Shown here: in pieces, positions 10,909-22,939 of the stretch | Position numbering within the stretch: the first letter of the stretch is position 1 | Layout of the letters: each line of letters opens with the position of its first letter | DNA from: Anthoceros angustus | Lineage: Eukaryota > Streptophyta > Anthocerotopsida > Anthocerotales > Anthocerotaceae | NCBI GenBank assembly: GCA_010909165.1 | Contig: VJWM01000068.1 | Span: forward strand, 1,302,001 to 1,366,000 | Length of the DNA: 64,000 nucleotides | Direction: 5' to 3' | Notes under the pieces: generated by a model | What the model was told of the DNA's origin: nothing | Seen by the model: only the letters and a program-made list of their open reading frames with translations | Databases searched by the model: none | Program-made: the position numbers and the translations under genes

Positions 10909-11926
10909 CGCCTAAGGCTAACGCAAACTTAATGAGCCCTGCCATTCGTACCGCCCGTGTGGCCACGCACCCCGATGCAAAGCTGAGAGGCATGAGGCGG
11001 CATGCCTCTCTTTCTTTCCGGCGTCTCCTTCTCCGGCAACGGCCGTCCGTCGTCGCTCCTGTCAATGGCTCCCTCCGCCCTTCTCTCAACGGCTCCCGTC
11101 CGCGCTTCTCTCAACGCCGTCCGTCCGCACCTGGTCACCCGTATGTGGTCTCAACCTGTTCACCCATCCCTGTTCTCGTTCCTAATGCGCGAAAACGAAC
11201 GTTCAAGTATCTATAACCCGCTTCTAATGCGGTTCAGTTCAGAGGAAGCTTGACGGGTACGATCGAGCAAGCGAGCGGCAGTTTCTCCAATATCGTGATG
11301 TCAGCAAAATGGAACATTTGCCTCACACTCAAGTGCAGACACTGGAGCCCGGCATCCTCAGCAGTGAATGTGTGAAGCGCGCTTACATTCTTGCTGACCG
11401 TCGTGTAGGTGATTTTATTGCAGGTGAGAAAGCAAATGCTTGCTTTCCCACCTGCTTCATCAAGCTGCGTCATTGGGGGAAGACCGTGGAATCAAAGCAG
11501 CATGTCAAAGACACACAAGGAAGCGAGGTGACAATCTACCATTGTCAGTACGGGCCTGATGACTGTCGTGGGGAGGCTGCTATGACGGCTTCTTTCCTTG
11601 CTCCAAATGTGAGCCCAAGACAGGGGCGGGGCGGGCAGTAGACGTCCAACGATGAGTAAGAAACGTGGATGCCTCTTCCAATTTGTGTTTTGGATGGACG
11701 TCAACACACACTTAGTTTTCTATCCTGAGAATCTGCTGTTTCAAGCATGGCTCCAACCAGTTTTGTGCTCGGTCACACCGTTCATGTTGGAGATAATGGT
11801 TGCACGGGGGCATAAACTCTATCATAACTATGGATGCCACCTTCGGATTGAATAAGTGGCATTTCCAGCTGGTCAGTTTGTTGGTGTTCGATAACTTCAT
11901 GAACGGGATTCCAGTGGCTTGCACCA
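10909..11926 (+). mobile_element. 1.0-kb insertion with degraded Mutator-like (MULE) transposase
   Basis: Block Y right copy lacks this stretch: it runs from 'gcatgcacc' straight to 'acatctactggagg', while here the sequence between the two is 1 kb long, and TGCACC occurs at both edges as a possible 6-bp target duplication. Inside, on the plus strand, frames broken by stops include HKLYHNYGC and, in another frame, MDATFGLNKWHF with VFDNFMNGIPVA. This matches the start of the MULE DDE core (MDATFGTNK...LLVFDEWRNGVPVAW in plant relatives). Upstream (11,309-11,641) an open stretch has a Cys/His-containing region (CFPTCFIKLRHWGKTVES) that may be the N-terminal part. No terminal inverted repeats are evident. 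It lies about 215 bp beyond the kinase ATG. Confidence 0.55.
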
Positions 11927-12257
11927 CATTACTGCAGGTCGGTCCTGGTGGACGCTGCCCACCACGCTGACGCGACCTTCGGTGATCCTCATTCCCAGCC
12001 ACTCGCTTCCCGATGACGTCTTCAGCTTCAGCCCCACGCTTGACGTGCGTCCGCGCCGCGTCCGGTATCCCTGACAACATCGTGTTTCCAGCAAGCACTG
12101 CCTGGCGCCAGTCAAATGGCAGTGAAATCAGTAAAAGATGACATTCTATACACCAGTTCAGTTGTGTGTCGACCAAAGCCGGGACCCTCTGGCACCAATT
12201 CTGTACGGTCCGCTCGCGAACTTCCAAAACGGTGACCGGAGTCGTGTTGTTCCTTCA

Positions 12258-12562
12258 TCCGCTTCAGGGCTTCAGGGCTTCAGGGCTTCAGGGCCTGGGC
12301 TTGAGGCTTCAGGCCTGTGGCTTGAGCAGGCTTGAGGCCTGAAGTGGCAGGCTGTGGCCTTGAGGCTTGAGGCAGGCAGGCTGTGAGGCAGGCCTGTGGC
12401 TTGGCAGGCTTGAGGCTTGAGGCTGTGGCAGGCCTGTGGCTTGAGGCCTGCAGGCTTGAGGCAGGCCCAGGTGGCCTTGAGGCCTGTGAGGCTGTGGCCC
12501 AGGGGCCCAGGCTGTGGCCTGTGGCAGGCTTGAGGCCTGTGGCCTTGGCCTTGAGGCTTGAG
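12258..12562. repeat. Degenerate GC-rich minisatellite (AGGCTTGAGGCCTGTGGC-like), expanded in left copy
   Basis: About 300 bp of imperfect 7-18 bp units built from CAGGGCTT, AGGCCTGTGGCTTG and AGGCTTG. In the right copy the homologous place (56,603-56,625) has only two CTTCAGGG units. The expansion happened in the left copy only. The long open frames here (Pro/Gln/Ser-rich on the minus strand) are by-products of the repeat. Confidence 0.75.
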
Positions 12563-12755
12563 GCACTTCCCTTTAATCTTGCGCGCTCTTCATACCAAGT
12601 TCTCACATGAGAGATGTGGGCTGCGGCGTGAGAAAGGCTGAAATGGTGGTGTTCGAAGGTGCGTAGAGAGGAGCCGTTTTGGGAGGATTGCGTCATTCAG
12701 TCCAGCGAGTTTTGGGAGGATTGCGTCATTCAGTCTGAAGATGGCCGATGTCATA

Positions 12756-13800
12756 CTGTTGCTGTGAACTGAACAGACCAGGCTGATGAGAGATTGATAC
12801 TTGACTGTTGGCATCCCACCTGACATAAGCCATGTGATTTGGATGCAGATGTGCATGTGATGTGATATGTATATTGCCCATGGATGGTATGCACATGGTA
12901 TGTATGCATGAGAGATGGTTGAACATATCTAGATAGATGATGTGTCATGGTACATACATAGGTTAGCAAATCTATATAGAAAATACCTAAAAATCATAAA
13001 CCAAGGAAAAGGGCGAGTAGGTTGTTAGTGGCCATATGTATTATTTATCCATAGGCCAAGAAGAAGTAGGATTATAGTAGACTCAAGTGCCTACCATTGG
13101 TACAAGGAGGCACGTCATCGAGAGTTCTTGGGGTTTGGCCTATATATGCCTACCTAGCCATGGATTCTTGGATTGTAGATGTTTGTCGAAAGGAAAGGCG
13201 CCATACTTACTCCCTCGGCTTGTCTCATTTCTCTCTTGTGACCTTTGGGAACCGCATTGTCAAGTGGGAGCCTCAGGCAACCAACTTGATTTCACCACAT
13301 CTACAATCCCATCTGTTGCTTGGAGAATTGAGTCGGTTGCATTGGAGGATATAGTGGCGCACTGGAGACCGGAAGAGGCGGAAATCGATCATCTTCCAGG
13401 AGAGACTACGATCCAAGGCGGCCGAGCAGGCTCCACGGATAAGGCGGGACGATGGATAGGAATTCTACCATCGATTTCACGCCGTTGTAGAATCGACCAT
13501 TCGAGTTGGCTAGGACTCACTGACAGTCCACCGCATATGTGTGGGAGCGTCTCTGGATAGAAAAGCACTGCTCTTTTTTTAGCTAGTTGGGTAGTTGAGC
13601 TAGGATTGCCGTTTGACAACATTCCTCATGTCAAGCATAGGAATTCGTGATGGTATTTTTGAGTCATTTGGACTAACGAGGACACTGCTCCGTCCTCGTC
13701 TAGAAAGGGGACAAGGTCCACGGATCACCTTTCAAAAGACCACAGACAACGCCCATCACAAGATCTCGGTTTGAGGCGGGCGAGCCGATTCAAATGGAGC
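12756..13800. other. Left edge of the transposon island; possible LTR-like sequence
   Basis: Similarity to block Y stops at about 12,755. Beyond it lies AT-rich sequence with ATGT/CATG-rich stretches (12,830-12,960), then a segment with a TATA-like TATATATGCC (13,140) and no conserved coding frame. An upstream LTR of the following Ty3/gypsy remnant would be expected here, but I cannot define its ends. Confidence 0.25.
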
Positions 13801-13849
13801 TAGAGAACACCGCAAAATGAGTTTTCAGGAAAACATGGGAGTATGTCAC

Positions 13850-14420
13850 TTGCGGATTTTGAAGAGAAGTTCAGGGAATGGCGGAAAACAAAGATGAAGT
13901 ACAAGGACTAGTTCACTTAGAGGAATGGCCTCATGAAGATGTCGATCTCGTGGTGAGGCGTTGATGTACTACGAGGCGAGAAGAAGGACATCCGTGTTGG
14001 CGGAGAAGCGAGCAATAAACCTCAGAGGGAGTCACGGTGGCAAGCCACTCCTCCCGTCAAGGAGGCGAGCTAGAGCATTTGGTTGATCTCATGTTTGAAA
14101 GATTGAAGGACATGTTTCCCATATCGTGGAGAAGATTCGAGTTTGGGTTTAGCTTCAAGTCAATGAGGCCTGAGGCGTCATACATCAAAGATCTTGGTGG
14201 AGGACACGGATGTGAAGACCATGCGGGAGCTGAAATTTTCATGGCTGCGATGCCGGCCAGACAGTGAAGGAAGGTAATGGATGCTCTTCATGGTGCTCAT
14301 GGAGAAAAGTATGGTTTGGTAGCCTACAAGATTGCGGAGAAGGTGCTAAAGGGATCTTTGTCGATCAAGCATACTGAGGATCCAATTTGATCGGAGCAGC
14401 ACTTCTTATGGCTGGACAAG
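13850..14420 (+). pseudogene. Probable retrotransposon gag remnant
   Basis: Plus-strand frames interrupted by stops read FREWRKTKMKYKD, then LMFERLKDMFPISWRRFE, GCEDHAGAEIFMAAMPA and KVMDALHGAHGEKYGL. Charged helical segments followed downstream by basic, protease-like and reverse-transcriptase pieces on the same strand suggest the gag part of a Ty3/gypsy element. I cannot match it to a named capsid family. Stops and shifts make it non-functional. Confidence 0.35.
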
Positions 14421-14579
14421 GAGGATCCAGATTCAGCATAAGGGTCGGCGAGAGCGATTTCCCGTGGTCAGCATCACGAGAGGAGGAGGTGAACAAGCCG
14501 GTCACTATCAAATATGGCGGTCTGGTGGTGCACATAAGTCATTTGAATGTGACTTGACTGGAGGCCGAAGCAAGGAGGT

Positions 14580-16765
14580 TTAAGGCTTGTGGTCGATGGG
14601 GCCCACATAGAAGTCGCATGTTGGGAGGCTCATCAGGCTCAAGCCCAAGGCGGGCGGTGAAAGGAGAAGGGCAAAGGCCCTAGTCGCAAGGCTCTTCTTG
14701 CATGAGTTGAAGAGATGCGAGCGGATGGCTAACATGGCGGCGAGTCGGACCACGCATTCTCTTCTCGACTCGGATGAAGAGGTGTATGGCATGGCGATTC
14801 GAAGAAGAAGAAGGTCTTGACCTCGGAGAAGGGGTTCACTACAAGGACACGTCGAGCGAGGCAGAGCAAAATGCACAAGTTTAGGCAAGTTGATGATGGT
14901 ACTTGTGCGGTGCTTCTAACCGGAGGTGGATGTGGAAGCACATTGGAGAAGGCCATGGAAGTTCACATGGTCAATTCTTTGGAGCTTGGACTCAAGAGTT
15001 CACATTTCAAAAGATCATGAGAGAATGGATCGGGAAAGAGATGGAAGTCGATTCGCTTGATGTACTGCGAGGAGACCATCTAAAGCACGAGCGTCGAGGT
15101 AAAGGAGGTGTTGCCATGATTGACAAGCAGATTACCTTTGATGGCTTTGCACGGTCAATGTCTTTGGTGGATCTTGGCAGATCCGGTCTTGTTGGGAGCT
15201 CGTGCGGCTCTCTCAATGTATGGCGCAAGGCTGGTACTAAGCGATAGCATCACTACTTGCGGTACCAAGGAAATGGTGATGGGGATGACCGACCGATCAA
15301 GATCGAGTTGAAGCAAGCCTGAGAGGATGCAACCACAATGGAGTACGTGCTTGGTGACTGTACATATCTTATGATGTGTTGTTGTGGCGGATGCTACACA
15401 TGGCCATGGGAGTTGATCATATGAAGAAGCCTTCTATCGACCATATGGAAGCAAGGGATTTTCGCGGTGCGACTATTCCTCAACATGAGCAAAAGTGGTA
15501 GAAAGAAGGCGGTGAAGGATGCCCGGCAAGCCACGGCGAGATGGCCCGGAACGAGATGGCTTCGGTGCTCAAATTGAGCACGAGATGTGGGAGGCAGGAT
15601 TGTCCTCGGGAGCAAGAAACCAGCGGAAGGAAGTTGAAGATTGCGCTCACGAGCACCTTGAGGAGGCAAGGGTTCGAGAGAATCGGCGGAAGGAGAATCG
15701 CCCGTGGAATCTCATAACACATGTCACAGAGATCCATGCTCAAGCCGCCAAGGCGGAGGAAGGCAAATGATGGTAGTCGATGGAGAGCAAGCTCGGTATT
15801 CACTGTTAGAATGTGCTCGGGGAATCGGCTGGATTGGGCGGTGCTTCAATGTGGCATCAAGGTTTGCGGCTACACCTATGTGGAAAAGGCGAGAAGGCTA
15901 GAGTCGTGGCAGTAATTCTCGGGTTGTGCAAGCTATTTCCATCTGCTAAGAGAAGGCGTGAGAGGTTGTCGAGGCGAGGCTACCCACGGATCAAGCTTGT
16001 GGGAAAAGCACAAGCTCCGTCGATGGACATGATCATCGAGGATGGGAATGTAACCTTCTCGATGTGGGGAAGAGGAAAAAGGTGTTTCCCTTCACGAGGT
16101 CGAGGTTGTGAGGAGGTTCAACATGAATCCCGGATCTTTGGTATCTTGGAAAAGCGTATGTGGAGCGTTGGACAAGCGTCCATCAGCATGTATGAGGAGG
16201 TTCGATCATGGTTCGACAATGAGTTGGTTATTGATCTTTGTGTGGCTCTTATGCACAGATTCGCGATTATTGGACCAATGTTGCGGGACTTGAGACGAGG
16301 CAAACGAACACTCATCGGTTCCACCACGGAAGGCTGATGACGTTCTGGAAGGTGCTCACAAAGTCGAAGATGGACAAACTTTTTATCCGATGAAAAGGAG
16401 TTGGTGAAGCTAGGAGGGCATGGCCGACTTTGGTAAGCATACAATCTTATGCATTCGAGAGGAGGAGATGGCATGATCCTAGACTTGAAGGGAGGAGCTA
16501 GGAGGCTCAATGTTGAGGAGCAGACAAGCCATGGGGTTTGCCAAGAAGTCGCAAACCATGGGTGTGAGTGAGGCGTCAGATGATTCTTGGACGGGCATTT
16601 GACTGTCACATTTAAGATGGTTAGTGAGCATTGGATTGGCATTTCTTGGCGGTGGTGAGGGAAGAAAGAAATGCAGTAGCGAAGATGGAAAGAGAGGCAG
16701 ATGAAGAGGAAGGAACCCGAGACACGTTATGTTTTTGTGGAATTTGAACCAAGAGTGTCACCAAG
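14580..16765 (+). pseudogene. Degenerate retroelement region between gag and RT
   Basis: This plus-strand stretch is rich in GGAGG/GAGAAG purine tracts, with many short frames and no intact domain. Visible pieces include KGFTTRTRRARQSKMHKF (basic, nucleocapsid-like) at about 14,826 and a fragment with ITFDGFARSMSLVDLG at about 15,130 that could be protease-like (a -LVDLGS- aspartate region). Nothing else is identifiable. It is placed here because clear Ty3/gypsy RT-proximal sequence follows. Confidence 0.3.
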
Positions 16766-16769
16766 GAGG

Positions 16770-16912
16770 TTCACATCTGGAAGATTGATGAGGACATCAG
16801 TCCAGAGGACAAGCAAAGGATCATCGACATGCTCGAGAAGAACATAGGTGCTTTTGCATTCAGTTGGAGTGAGCTTGGTGTGGAGTTGGTTTTTTGCATC
16901 TGAAGATGCAAG
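16770..16912 (+). pseudogene. Ty3/gypsy pol: segment just upstream of reverse transcriptase
   Basis: The frame reads EVHIWKIDEDISPEDKQR, then IIDMLEKNIGAFAFSWSELG. This is the linker typical of gypsy pol before RT ('...LLEKN-DVFAFSW-ELG'). Similarity ends abruptly at about 16,912, and the next expected piece appears only at about 20,050. Confidence 0.6.
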
Positions 16913-19900
16913 GAGGCCACATTTACCCTCTATGTCGTTATAGTCCTAGGATTCGATCCCAAGGGAATGGTTTGGCGTCAAGATGTTCTAAAACTATGGA
17001 CTCTAGACTTACCCCGTCGATCACTATCTCCCCCCCTTATCCAGCTACCATACCCAAACCCACCACCGTGGAAGACTCGGTCACTGCAGTGGCTGGTTCA
17101 ACCACCGTGGCGGGTCCCACCACCATGCAGCGGGTGACTGACTATTTGTCACCGCTTCCTTGAGACCTTGGGGTTATGGACATACACACACACCTACACG
17201 CGCCCTCTCTTTGCTTCCGAATTCCATGGATCCTTCCGGAGTTTTATGCAACGACCTCAAGTGCTGCGGCGCCTCACTCCACCGCTATTTCCCCGCGACC
17301 CCACCACTCACTTCCACTCTCCTTAATCATTTCGCGATTCTCCCCACACACACTCACAATCCCTTACAGCGCGCACTCGTTTGCCCTTTCGGGTCCTTCC
17401 CCTTCCTAAATAAATCCTCTCTTCCTCTACGCTCCACGGGCCCCACTTTGGGCCACGGACCCCTCACTTTGGGCCACATGACCCCTCTTGGGCCACAGAC
17501 CCCTCTCATGGAATAAAACACGCCTGGTGGCAGCAGTTGGAAAAGAAGATCAGGAAAGAAACACGTGCTTGGCGGTTCTTGGCGATCTTCCGCCGTCGTC
17601 TCCCTACCTCTTTTCGGCTCTTCGCCGCCGTGGGCCACCCTCCGCTCCTCACGCCACAGTCTTCCGGCCTTCTTCTCGATCACCACTTGGAGTGTTGCTC
17701 GTTCGGAAGAACCAGCAGTGGCTGGCCCAGTCAAGATGTCGCAATAGTTTGCCCCTCATCCCAACAACCACATACATTTAGGTGAGCTCACCATGCGAGC
17801 GGCTTGAGGACATGAGCATCCTCATCCGAACCTTGACTGTCGCCCTTCGATATAGAGGTCCTTACCCTCTCCGTGGACAATCACGGTGCTGCTTTGGGTT
17901 TCGAGATCTGCCGCTCCTCTGATACTCTGGTGGCTTCCCCCCACCGGTTCCTTCTTCCTTGACGGTGGTGGTTTAGCCCGTGGTGGTCCCTTCCCCGGTG
18001 GTGGCCTCTGCGATTCTTTGTAGCTCTGCCCTTCTTGGTTTAGTCGCCTCTCTCTCTTGACAGCCTAGCTTCATCTCTCTCGCTTGTATCTCTTGGGTTC
18101 TTGAATTTCTCCGGGCGCCATTGTTTCCACCGCTCTGGACTCATGAGACCTCATCTTGAAGCTCTTCAATTGTAGCATCGCCCCTACTGATTTACTAAGG
18201 CCTCTGTTGGGTGGACATGGCCCTTAAGCTCACCCTTGCATAGGGCCGCCTCGCATTCCGTCTGCGCTCCTCTGCCACCTTGTTCTCGCCTCTCCAACTT
18301 TTCCTTGAGCAACTTTTCTGTTACCTCGGCCGGTGAGAGCCATGGCTGCAGTCGAGGAGATCACTTCGTCGAGCCATGGCGAGTCGGGCTGTAGATTCAA
18401 TTGGGCTGCCCGTGCCCATTCCCTCCAACAATTCTATGGGCGGTGTCACTGTCCACTTGGTGGTCGGTGAAATGTCGCCAAAATGTTAGAGACTCCAGCT
18501 CGCGGTTGGCTCTAACCCCTCTTCTTCTAGGGGTTGGTTTGCCACTACTTCCTCATCATCTCTCTCCTAGCGTGACTCCTCCCTGCAGAGAGGCACAACT
18601 TGTCGTTTCCCTTTTATTTTCTCCTCCTTCAGCGTTCCTGCTTTGATTTCGACTGGTGACCCTAGGTGTATGTGGGTTCCTCTTACTGCTGTGTCCTTCC
18701 CTTCTTGGACCCGTTCGTGTCAGCTTCTTGCCCTTGAAACCTCCCACCTTCATCAAGATCTTCTGGGAGGCGCACTCCCAAGCTTTTGGAATTTCCCGGA
18801 ATCCTCCTTACACTCCTCTTCCTCTACCTTGGGTTCCGGCCGGTTTCCGGCTATGAAGGCGGACCAACTCCGTTCAGTTAGACACGGAATGTGAATACAT
18901 GAATTAGAAAAGGTGAAATCAAGGAGGGCCGAGGAAGGGGAAACAAGTCGCCCTCCTCGGCTCTCTCAAAGATCATCCAATCAATTTGTGTACCTTTAAC
19001 CACCTCATGAAGAAAGACGAGTAGTGCATATGATCAATCAGCATTACCTTGGCACAAAATCCACCCCATTTGCTTGAACACGAGTTAGCGTCACCCATCC
19101 ATTGTTCACCCTCACTTCTCCCGGGCTTCATGGCGCGGGCTGCGGCTCTCGAGGTCTTCTTTCTCGGGGTCAATTACCAAGCTTCCATCCTCTGCTTCTC
19201 GCCCTGCTTTCGAAAGAGCCCCAAATCCAGTTTGCGGCCTCTTTCTCGCGTCTCCCTTCTTGACACAGTTCTCAGTGGCGCACTCTTGCACCAATCTTTG
19301 AGGTCGTAACACCATTTCTTCTCCATAAATTCCAGACCAACTCCTGCAGGTGCTCTCACCTTCCGATGGTCCATGTTGGGCCTTTGCATGGGATTTGGCT
19401 CGCGCCATCTCCCTTTCTCCTTGTTTCCCAAAGAAGAATCTAAACCCACTGCGGGGTCGAGAAGAGGAACACCACCCTTGCCTTCTCCCCTTGCGCTCTT
19501 GCCTCAGCGCCTCCTTTCCTCCTCCTTCGCTGCCAGCGCTGGTTTCCTCCGCCGCCCGTTCACTGGTGGCCGCGCCTCCTACCTGCAGTGACGAGACTCG
19601 GGCGTTGCATCGCGGATTTCTGCTCGCTCGGCGTCTGGCGGAAATTCGCGACCTCGCGGTCTCTTTGGGTGTCTCTCGATTTCTCCATTGTCCGGCCCGC
19701 TCGCCACTAGGGTTGTAAACTCCCACAGTGCATCGTCCGTTCTTGACCATATGGTGGGCGGCACCTCCCGCTGCATGGCTGTGGCGGGATGGGCACCTCA
19801 GCATATATAGACACTTTCTTATTTCTAAATTACCAAAACCCAGGACTCTATTTCCAACCTACCTATCCAGGGGTGAAAACCTAAGGTCAAAAATTATTAT

Positions 19901-20050
19901 CCCAAGGGCCAGGACCATTCTCGTATAAAAGACCTTGCAGGCGATTCTCACAAACACTTTGCTATACAAACACTCCCAAAACAAAAAAAATCGTTCATCA
20001 GACACTTGGAGAGGGTTAGTGTATGTGGTCTTTCACACTTGGTAGGATGA
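16913..20050. other. 3.1-kb segment interrupting the gypsy pol; CT-rich, no gene recognised
   Basis: This segment separates two consecutive pieces of gypsy pol, so it is probably a later insertion. It includes repeated TTGGGCCAC(A/G)GACCCCT units (17,447-17,512), a CT-rich stretch (17,160-19,700), and near its right edge a TATAAAAG box (19,924) followed by a leader-like, A-rich sequence that would suit an LTR promoter. I find no conserved protein in either strand. A non-autonomous LTR element is the simplest reading. Confidence 0.35.
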
Positions 20051-20640
20051 TAAGATCAAGTTCAAGATTGTTGCCACCACGAGCCTATCTTCAAGAGAAG
20101 GCATAGGTTGAGTCCAGCAGAGTGGGAGATTGTGGACAAGCATTGCCAGGAGCTGTTTGAAGCAGGATTGATTGAAATCAGTGAGTATCTTTTGCTGGCC
20201 GTCCAGCGAAGGGGCGAAAATGGTGAGTGGAAGGACAGAAGAATGTGTGGGGACTATCGATCTGATGGAGCGGTACCCCATGCCTACTCCAGATGAGATC
20301 TTTGATGCAATTGGTAAGGCAAAGTACTTTACCACTTTGGATTTCGGCAGTTTCAACGGATCGTGATTGAAAGAAACGAATAAGTGCAAAACGGCTTTGT
20401 GGGGAAAGGACCAACTCTAGGAATGGAGACTATGCCCTTTGGGCTGAAGAATGCTTCCATATACTTCGGAGAATTGCAGTTTGGGCTGCAAGATTTGCCG
20501 TTGTGCGTTGTTACATTGATGACATCCGGTTTCAGACACCATCGAGGAACACATGGATCATCCGGAGACTTCTCTGCAAAAAAAATCCGTCGAAAGCTCA
20601 TCCAAAAAAAACATATAATGTTCTTTCAAAATTGAATAAT
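20051..20640 (+). pseudogene. Ty3/gypsy reverse transcriptase, N-terminal half
   Basis: Frames broken by indels read PIFKRRHRLSPAEWEIVDKH, CQELFEAGLIE, then WKDRRMCGDYR, RYPMPTPDEIFDAIGKAKYF, TTLDF, TMPFGLKNA and YIDDI. TTLDF, MPFGLKNA and YIDD are the palm-domain motifs of gypsy RT, including both aspartates of the polymerase YIDD box. The RT ends at about 20,620 in an A-rich tract; the continuation (KCKFAFKRIEYLGHE-type) is at 29,695, so about 9 kb has been inserted or the two pieces come from sister elements. Confidence 0.75.
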
Positions 20641-22140
20641 GAGCGGTTCGAGCGATTGCCGTAGGTTCCTCTTTCTTGTCCCTTACCAATTCGCTCTAAA
20701 GTAAGCCAGCGGAAGCTTGTTGGACCGCACTATGCAAGACTCAATAAAGCCTAGTTTACAAGATACATTGTTTTATTTAATGGACCTATAGAAAATACTT
20801 TCTTGGTTTTGGCCACCATCGGTAAATTTGTAAGAGAAAACCTAAACATTTATTAAAAGCGTTAGACCGTTCAAGTCATTACCCTAAACCCATAGTAGGA
20901 TGCCGGCATACCAGTGGCCTTGCACATAAAACTCATGGTCAAAACGTGCTTGATGCTAGGTTTACGGGGCATTACATGTGTCTGGTTGGGATCAACTGGG
21001 ATTACGCTACACACATGCGGATACATCGAGGGGACGGTAATGTTTCTAAGACTATCATCGGGTCTTGAAAGTGTCTCGCCTTCATTGCCTCTGCATCATC
21101 TTCCTCTATCCCATCAACCACGTCTGAGGCCATCTTGTGTCTAGTGTTTGTTGACCCTCATCCAAAGGTCTCAGTATGTTCTTTCATTCTCCACAGCGAC
21201 AAGAGGCACTGTCAGCCTTTCCAATTTCTTTTCACTCCATAAACCTCCTTGGCCCAGGCGAGATATTCCTCGGTGCGGCTCATGGGTGAGCTCCTCTTAC
21301 GCATCAGCAATACTTCATATCCATGCACTCGCTGCGGAATGAACTCACACACACCTCTTGTCGGCCTCAATAGAAATACAATGGCGGCGGACAACAAAGC
21401 GACCATCAAAGATGTCCCACTCACGAACAAGCATCCACTATCCGATCGCCTTCTTTGGAGAATGTCTTGATGAGCTTCATCATTAACCCCAAAGGCCTTT
21501 GGTAGGGGCAGACGACAAGTTTGTCGAGTGAATGATATAACAATTTCTTCACCACGATATCGTGGCCAATCACCGATCTTCCATTGTTAAATGTGCCTCA
21601 TAGCATTCGGTAACATATGCCGTTGCAAGTCACTTGTCTTCCTCAAACCCCATCCTCATCACATACTCAACAAGATGTCAGACCCACCTTTGTCATTGTT
21701 TACGTTTGTCTTGTCCGAACGAAATGATCCCACCACTTCCGCATAGCCTCTCTCACCAAATGGGCATCTTCAACACCATGCATGATTATCATCCGATCTT
21801 GATCACATTATTAAATCATGGAAGAGTGCAAAACATTTCCACTTGCCAAATATCAAAGCGTCCGTCCTTGGGCCTTTCTCGAAACCAGGTACATCCATCA
21901 CAAACAAAGAGTACCTTCTCTTCCTCACGTACCTCGCATGTCGAGGATATCTCGTCCATGTACGATGCACTTTTTGCACTAATCTCGAATTGGGAGTGTT
22001 TGATTAGCATTAATTAATCTTTGCTCATCTCTAAGTAAGTCCATGTGTTAATTAATCTTTATAATTAATTTTGATTGTTAAATTAATATTATTATGTTAA
22101 TTAAGCATTGAATATTAATTACATATTGCATGAGAGGAAA
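20641..22140. other. Unassigned sequence inside the nested region
   Basis: Mixed composition. Minus-strand frame 21,212-21,430 (MSRTEEYLAWAKEVYGVKRN) and 21,816-22,010 (EEKVLFVCDGCTWFRERPKD) look protein-like but I do not recognise them. An AT-rich tract full of TTAATTAA and ATTAATTA (22,005-22,125) ends the segment and resembles a similar tract at 30,240-30,360. Confidence 0.3.
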
Positions 22141-22553
22141 CCAATAATATCTTTAACAGCCGGCCTTCATAAATACGGAGCATGAGATAGCCATACATTC
22201 GCCAAGAAAGGCGGGCGGCATATCGCATGCGGGTCCCTTGAGGCCGTGCCAGCAGTAGCCCTTGGCGGGCGTCGGATCACGCGCCGCAATCGGGCGTTGT
22301 GAGGAGGAGATGCGGGCATGGGAGCGGGTCCCAAAGGGTGCGCCACGGGCGGCTCCCAGGTTTCACCCTTCAAACCACATCATTAAATCACTTCAAATTA
22401 TAGCAATTACCTGCCCTCAAGTGGACGTGAATTGAAGGAGTCCATCCTCGTCTTGGATTAGTTGTCTGCTCATCCTCAGCCTTGATATTCACTTAAATAA
22501 TTGTTGAAATTCCCTTAACACCTCGATATCCTTTCTGCATGAGAGGAAACCAA
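22128..22553. repeat. 18-bp direct repeat flanking about 400 bp
   Basis: GCATGAGAGGAAACCAAT occurs at about 22,129 and again at about 22,537 in the same orientation. The intervening DNA begins in GC-rich sequence unlike its flank. It could mark the edges of an inserted or duplicated segment; no inverted termini are seen. Confidence 0.45.
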
Positions 22554-22939
22554 TTATTCATTCGCCCTTCGCCGACCAGGAAGATGCCGGCCAGCCTTCG
22601 CTTTGGAATGAGAAAATAGGCATCTCCGCCCTCTGTCCTCATGTCCAGCCCGCATCTGCTTTCTTCTGCTCAAAGACGGCCACCCATGTTCTTTCCCATC
22701 ATTCCTTGAAGATCTTGTCACTTTGGCGAGACTTTTGTTTCGGCTTCAAGATAAGAGTTACATCTTTGTATTTGATCATCCTAACCTCATCGTTGTGCCT
22801 TAAGTTCCGGTCATTCGTATGCCGTCCAGTCGGTACATGCACTCTCCGCCTTATCTAACTTGCTCAATAAATCAGAAGCTTCACGGCTTCTGTTGCAGTT
22901 TGCTCATCTCTTGTAAAGTCGGTAAGAAGCCTCTATCCA

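Noticed and set aside
11897-12227. Conserved stretch shared by both block Y copies upstream of the kinase (also 56,270-56,600) as a separate gene
   Set aside because: Frames are open in places on both strands but differ between copies and no family is recognised; may be 5' leader or an unknown exon, not supportable as a gene.
12280-12696. Pro/Ser/Gln-rich open frames across the GC minisatellite
   Set aside because: Product of the repeat; absent in the right copy where the array is not expanded.
18400-19804. Several 60-230 codon frames in the CT-rich insertion
   Set aside because: Open on both strands at once because of composition; no conserved motif.
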